Shown: piece by piece, positions 5,471 through 7,513 of the stretch
How the letters are laid out: each line of letters starts with the position of its first letter
How positions within the stretch are numbered: the stretch's first letter is position 1
NCBI GenBank assembly: GCA_007124575.1
Contig: SLEW01000079.1
Coordinates: forward strand, 1 to 7,513
DNA from: Bacteroidales bacterium
Lineage (GTDB): Bacteria > Bacteroidota > Bacteroidia > Bacteroidales > UBA7960
Reading direction: 5' to 3'
DNA length: 7,513 bases
Notes under the pieces: generated by a model
What the model saw: only the letters and a program-made list of their open reading frames with translations
Told to the model about the DNA's origin: nothing
Databases searched by the model: none
Translations under genes and position numbers: made by a program

Positions 5471-6781
5471 TTATTTTGAATTATCCAACGCTTTACGATA
5501 TTCTCTCAGGCATCTTTCACGGGCCTTGCGATGATCAATCATGGGAGCCGGATATTGCCCGGTGCCCAGTTCCGGAATGAACAATTTCAGATAATGCCCT
5601 TCCGGGTCAAACTTTTTCTGTTGCGTTTCCGGATTAAAGATACGAAAATATGGCGCAGCATCGCACCCTGTCCCGGCGCTCCACTGCCAGCCGCCGTTAT
5701 TGGAGGAGAGCTCATAGTCAAAGAGCTTTTCGCCAAACCAGGCCTCACCCCATCGCCAGTCTGTCAACAGGTGTTTACTGAGAAAGCTGGCAGTAAGCAT
5801 GCGCAACCGATTGTGCATATAGCCTGTTTGCTCCAACTGTCGCATTCCGGCATCCACCATGGGGTATCCTGTCATGCCTTTTTTCCAGCGCACAAAGGCT
5901 GCCTCATCGTTTTGCCAGCGAATACGGTCATATGCTGGCTTAAACGACCTGGTAATAACTTCTGGATAGTGCCACATGATCATGGCATAAAATTCCCTCC
6001 AGATCAACTCATTCACAAAAGTATCATTCCACTGCATCCCTAACCTGACGACCTGGCGTATACTCACCGTTCCAAACCGCAAATGCACACCAAGCCGGCT
6101 GGTTCCATTCCTGGCCGGGTAATCACGATCTTTGTCGTACCTGCGAAGGACCTCCTCATCAATTTTTGCATCTGGTGCTTTTAATGCTGATGCCTGCATC
6201 TGCAACTGCTTCCTTGAGGGGAAACGCGCATACTGCTTATCAGCAAAGTGCGCCTTATATTTTTCAATATCAAAGCTTTGAAGGTGCTTGGCCTGCAAAA
6301 TAGTCCTCCACTGCCGGCTATAGGGAGTAAACACATGATAAGGGTTGCCGTCCTTTTTCATCACTTCATCCATATCCATGACCATATGATCAAGGTACTG
6401 AGTGAAGGCGACGCCCTGGTCTTTCAAGCTGCGGGCCACCTGGTCATCCCGGTCTCTTCCATACGGCTCATGATCCCAATTGCAGAAAACCGCTTCCACA
6501 GGCAGATCCCTGCAGAGCTTTTGCAACACATCCACCGGCCTGCCCCGTTCAATCCGCAGGCCACTGCCCGATTTCATAAGCTCCTTATGCATATCTTCCA
6601 ATACATCATAGATGAATGACACCCGGTGGTCATCTTTGGGCAGGCTGTTTATGATGTCCTCATCAAAAATAAATAGCGGGAGTACATGCACATGCTCTCT
6701 CAATGCATAATGCAATGCTTTGTTGTCATTAAGCCTCAGATCACGCCTGAACCAAAACACCGCTAATTTCTCACTTGCCAT
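5471..6781 (-). CDS. phr: Deoxyribodipyrimidine photolyase (cryptochrome/photolyase family, class I)
   Basis: Repairs UV-induced cyclobutane pyrimidine dimers with blue light and FAD. The 436 residues comprise the N-terminal antenna-binding domain starting AVFWFRRDLRLNDN (7-20) and the FAD domain from about 200. FAD-site segments seen: TSRLGVHLRFGTVS (227-240), ELIWREFY (258-265), GYPMVDAGMRQL (305-316), GYMHNRLRM (320-328), and NNGGWQWSAGTG (361-372) followed by DAAPYFRIFNP (374-384). The electron-transfer Trp triad of E. coli PhrB (W306, W359, W382) maps by spacing to W289, W342 and W365, so all three are kept. Length fits microbial class I enzymes (430-480). Asn363 in NNGGW corresponds to the region near the flavin. 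The first ATG, at 6781, gives the expected N-terminus. A (6-4) photolyase or cryptochrome is less likely given the E. coli PhrB-like motifs, but cannot be excluded. It is first in the minus-strand group with the Nudix gene. Confidence 0.95.
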   Translation of the reverse strand: MASEKLAVFWFRRDLRLNDNKALHYALREHVHVLPLFIFDEDIINSLPKDDHRVSFIYDVLEDMHKELMKSGSGLRIERGRPVDVLQKLCRDLPVEAVFCNWDHEPYGRDRDDQVARSLKDQGVAFTQYLDHMVMDMDEVMKKDGNPYHVFTPYSRQWRTILQAKHLQSFDIEKYKAHFADKQYARFPSRKQLQMQASALKAPDAKIDEEVLRRYDKDRDYPARNGTSRLGVHLRFGTVSIRQVVRLGMQWNDTFVNELIWREFYAMIMWHYPEVITRSFKPAYDRIRWQNDEAAFVRWKKGMTGYPMVDAGMRQLEQTGYMHNRLRMLTASFLSKHLLTDWRWGEAWFGEKLFDYELSSNNGGWQWSAGTGCDAAPYFRIFNPETQQKKFDPEGHYLKLFIPELGTGQYPAPMIDHRKARERCLREYRKALDNSK

Positions 6782-6812
6782 AAATGTAAGATTAAAATAT
6801 TTGACCTGATAA

Positions 6813-6844
6813 TCTGAAATAAAATCAGAGAAGCCTTACCTTTG
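6813..6844 (+). promoter_or_regulatory. Bacteroidota promoter for the transporter gene
   Basis: The -7 element TACCTTTG (6837-6844) fits TAnnTTTG exactly, and TCTG (6813-6816) matches three of four bases of the -33 TTTG, with a 20-base spacer in the normal range. Transcription should start near 6850, leaving a leader of about 105 bases before the ATG at 6955. Confidence 0.6.
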
Positions 6845-6855
6845 CATCCGATGCA
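6843..6855. promoter_or_regulatory. Perfect inverted repeat at the transcription start, candidate operator
   Basis: TGCATC, one centre base, GATGCA: two perfect 6-base arms that overlap the last bases of the -7 element and the expected start site of the transporter transcript. A repressor bound here would block initiation. No regulator gene is in the window to pair with it, and a 6-bp-arm repeat could occur by chance. Confidence 0.35.
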
Positions 6856-6887
6856 TTGACTCTGCTTTCAGGCAAGGGTCAGGACAA

Positions 6888-6895
6888 CAAACATA
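6888..6895 (-). promoter_or_regulatory. Weak candidate promoter core for the photolyase group
   Basis: On the minus strand this reads TATGTTTG, a match to TAnnTTTG, 106 bases before the photolyase ATG. No TTTG-like -33 element is found at the right distance. It is the best match in the intergenic region but weak. Confidence 0.25.
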
Positions 6896-6954
6896 AAGAT
6901 ACAAAATCACAGGCATCTTACCTGCACTATTCTGAAATATTGAAACTGAGGGCC

Positions 6955-7513
6955 ATGAACGAACTGTTACATGAGGGGTATTTCGCACTTTTCCTGATCA
7001 TTACCCTCGGCATCATGCTTGGCAATGTCAAATTCAAAGGTTTTTCCCTGGATCTTTCAGCTGTGGTATTTGTTGCTTTGATCATGGGGCATTATGGTAT
7101 TATGGTGCCGGAGGCTTTTCAGAACATTGGACTGATGTTTTTCATTTTTACTGTAGGGATTCAGGCAGGGCCCGGCTTTTTCGATTCATTCAAAAAGACG
7201 GGCAGGCAGTTTCTGAGTGTATGTGTGCTGCTCGTTGGGCTGGCTGCCGTAATAAGTTTTTTGATGGGCAGGTTCCTTGGCATTGATCCCCTGCTCGCTG
7301 TAGGTATCTTTAATGGCGCGCTCACCAGTACATCCGGCCTTGCCGCAGCTATTGACATTTCCGGGTCAACATTGCCTTCGGTAGGTTATGGTGTAGTTTA
7401 TCCGGCAGGAGCCATCCTCGCGATCCTTACCATACACCTGTTGCCCTTCTTTCTCCGGGTAAATATGAAAAAGGAGGAAGAAAGATACAATGAACAGGTT
7501 CATGAAGACCACC
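6955..7513 (+). CDS. AspT/YidE-family putative transporter, N-terminal part
   Basis: Open from ATG 6955 to the window edge (186 codons seen), continuing outside. It is an integral inner-membrane protein with about six predicted helices here: roughly residues 9-24, 33-52, 58-76, 86-105, 112-132 and 145-167. Motifs typical of the aspartate-alanine antiporter / YidE / YbjL duplicated domain: LGIMLGNVKFKGFSLDLSA (18-36), FTVGIQAGPGFF (65-76), NGALTSTSGLAAA (120-132), and VGYGVVYPAGAI (143-154). Family members usually contain a second copy of this domain and one or two cytoplasmic TrkA-C domains; the charged segment beginning at KKEEE (172) is where the cytoplasmic part would start. The substrate cannot be told from the sequence; AspT exchanges aspartate for alanine, but most relatives are uncharacterised. 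The frame is open upstream without a stop through the leader, with TTG at 6940 and 6856 as unlikely alternative starts. No Shine-Dalgarno. Confidence 0.88.
   Translation, partial: MNELLHEGYFALFLIITLGIMLGNVKFKGFSLDLSAVVFVALIMGHYGIMVPEAFQNIGLMFFIFTVGIQAGPGFFDSFKKTGRQFLSVCVLLVGLAAVISFLMGRFLGIDPLLAVGIFNGALTSTSGLAAAIDISGSTLPSVGYGVVYPAGAILAILTIHLLPFFLRVNMKKEEERYNEQVHEDH

Noticed and set aside
6856..6954. Extension of the transporter upstream (open frame, TTG starts)
   Set aside because: The translated stretch is polar and unlike the family N-terminus, while ATG 6955 gives the expected membrane start.

Overview
The window looks like a chromosomal housekeeping segment from a member of the Bacteroidota, probably class Bacteroidia. 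This is inferred from the protein flavour (IF3, the C40 peptidase and the AspT/YidE-type transporter), from two copies of the Bacteroidota-type promoter core TAnnTTTG (both reading TACCTTTG), and from a general lack of Shine-Dalgarno sequences in front of the genes. No rRNA, tRNA, CRISPR array, insertion sequence or phage gene was seen.

Layout. Positions 1-248 hold the 3' end of an NlpC/P60 (C40) cell-wall peptidase gene. After a 174-base gap with a probable promoter comes the conserved plus-strand translation cluster thrS-infC-rpmI-rplT (423-3639): threonyl-tRNA synthetase, initiation factor 3, and ribosomal proteins bL35 and bL20. A strong hairpin terminator at 3663-3696 ends the cluster. 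It also serves, or nearly serves, the convergent minus-strand group that ends there. That group is transcribed right to left: a class I photolyase (6781-5471), a CoA-pyrophosphatase-like Nudix hydrolase (5460-4822, only 10 bases after the photolyase), and a secreted protein built from twelve 26-residue YD-like repeats (4768-3695). Right of the photolyase is a 173-base divergent intergenic region with a good Bacteroidota promoter and a perfect inverted repeat at its expected transcription start. It leads into the first 186 codons of an AspT/YidE-family membrane transporter that runs off the right edge.

How the parts work together. The thrS-infC-rpmI-rplT block supplies translation components in an order conserved across bacteria, where IF3 and L20 commonly regulate their own synthesis. 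Two features fit such control here: infC has no canonical start codon in a usable place and appears to start at AUA behind a perfect AAGGAGG, and a hairpin lies in the 87-base gap before rplT. The photolyase and Nudix genes may share a DNA/nucleotide damage-response context, but that is only suggested by their adjacency.

Most unusual items: the AUA start and strong Shine-Dalgarno of infC in a lineage that mostly ignores Shine-Dalgarno pairing, and the unassigned exported protein with exact 26-residue periodicity. The rest is ordinary, and no clearly new multi-gene system was found.
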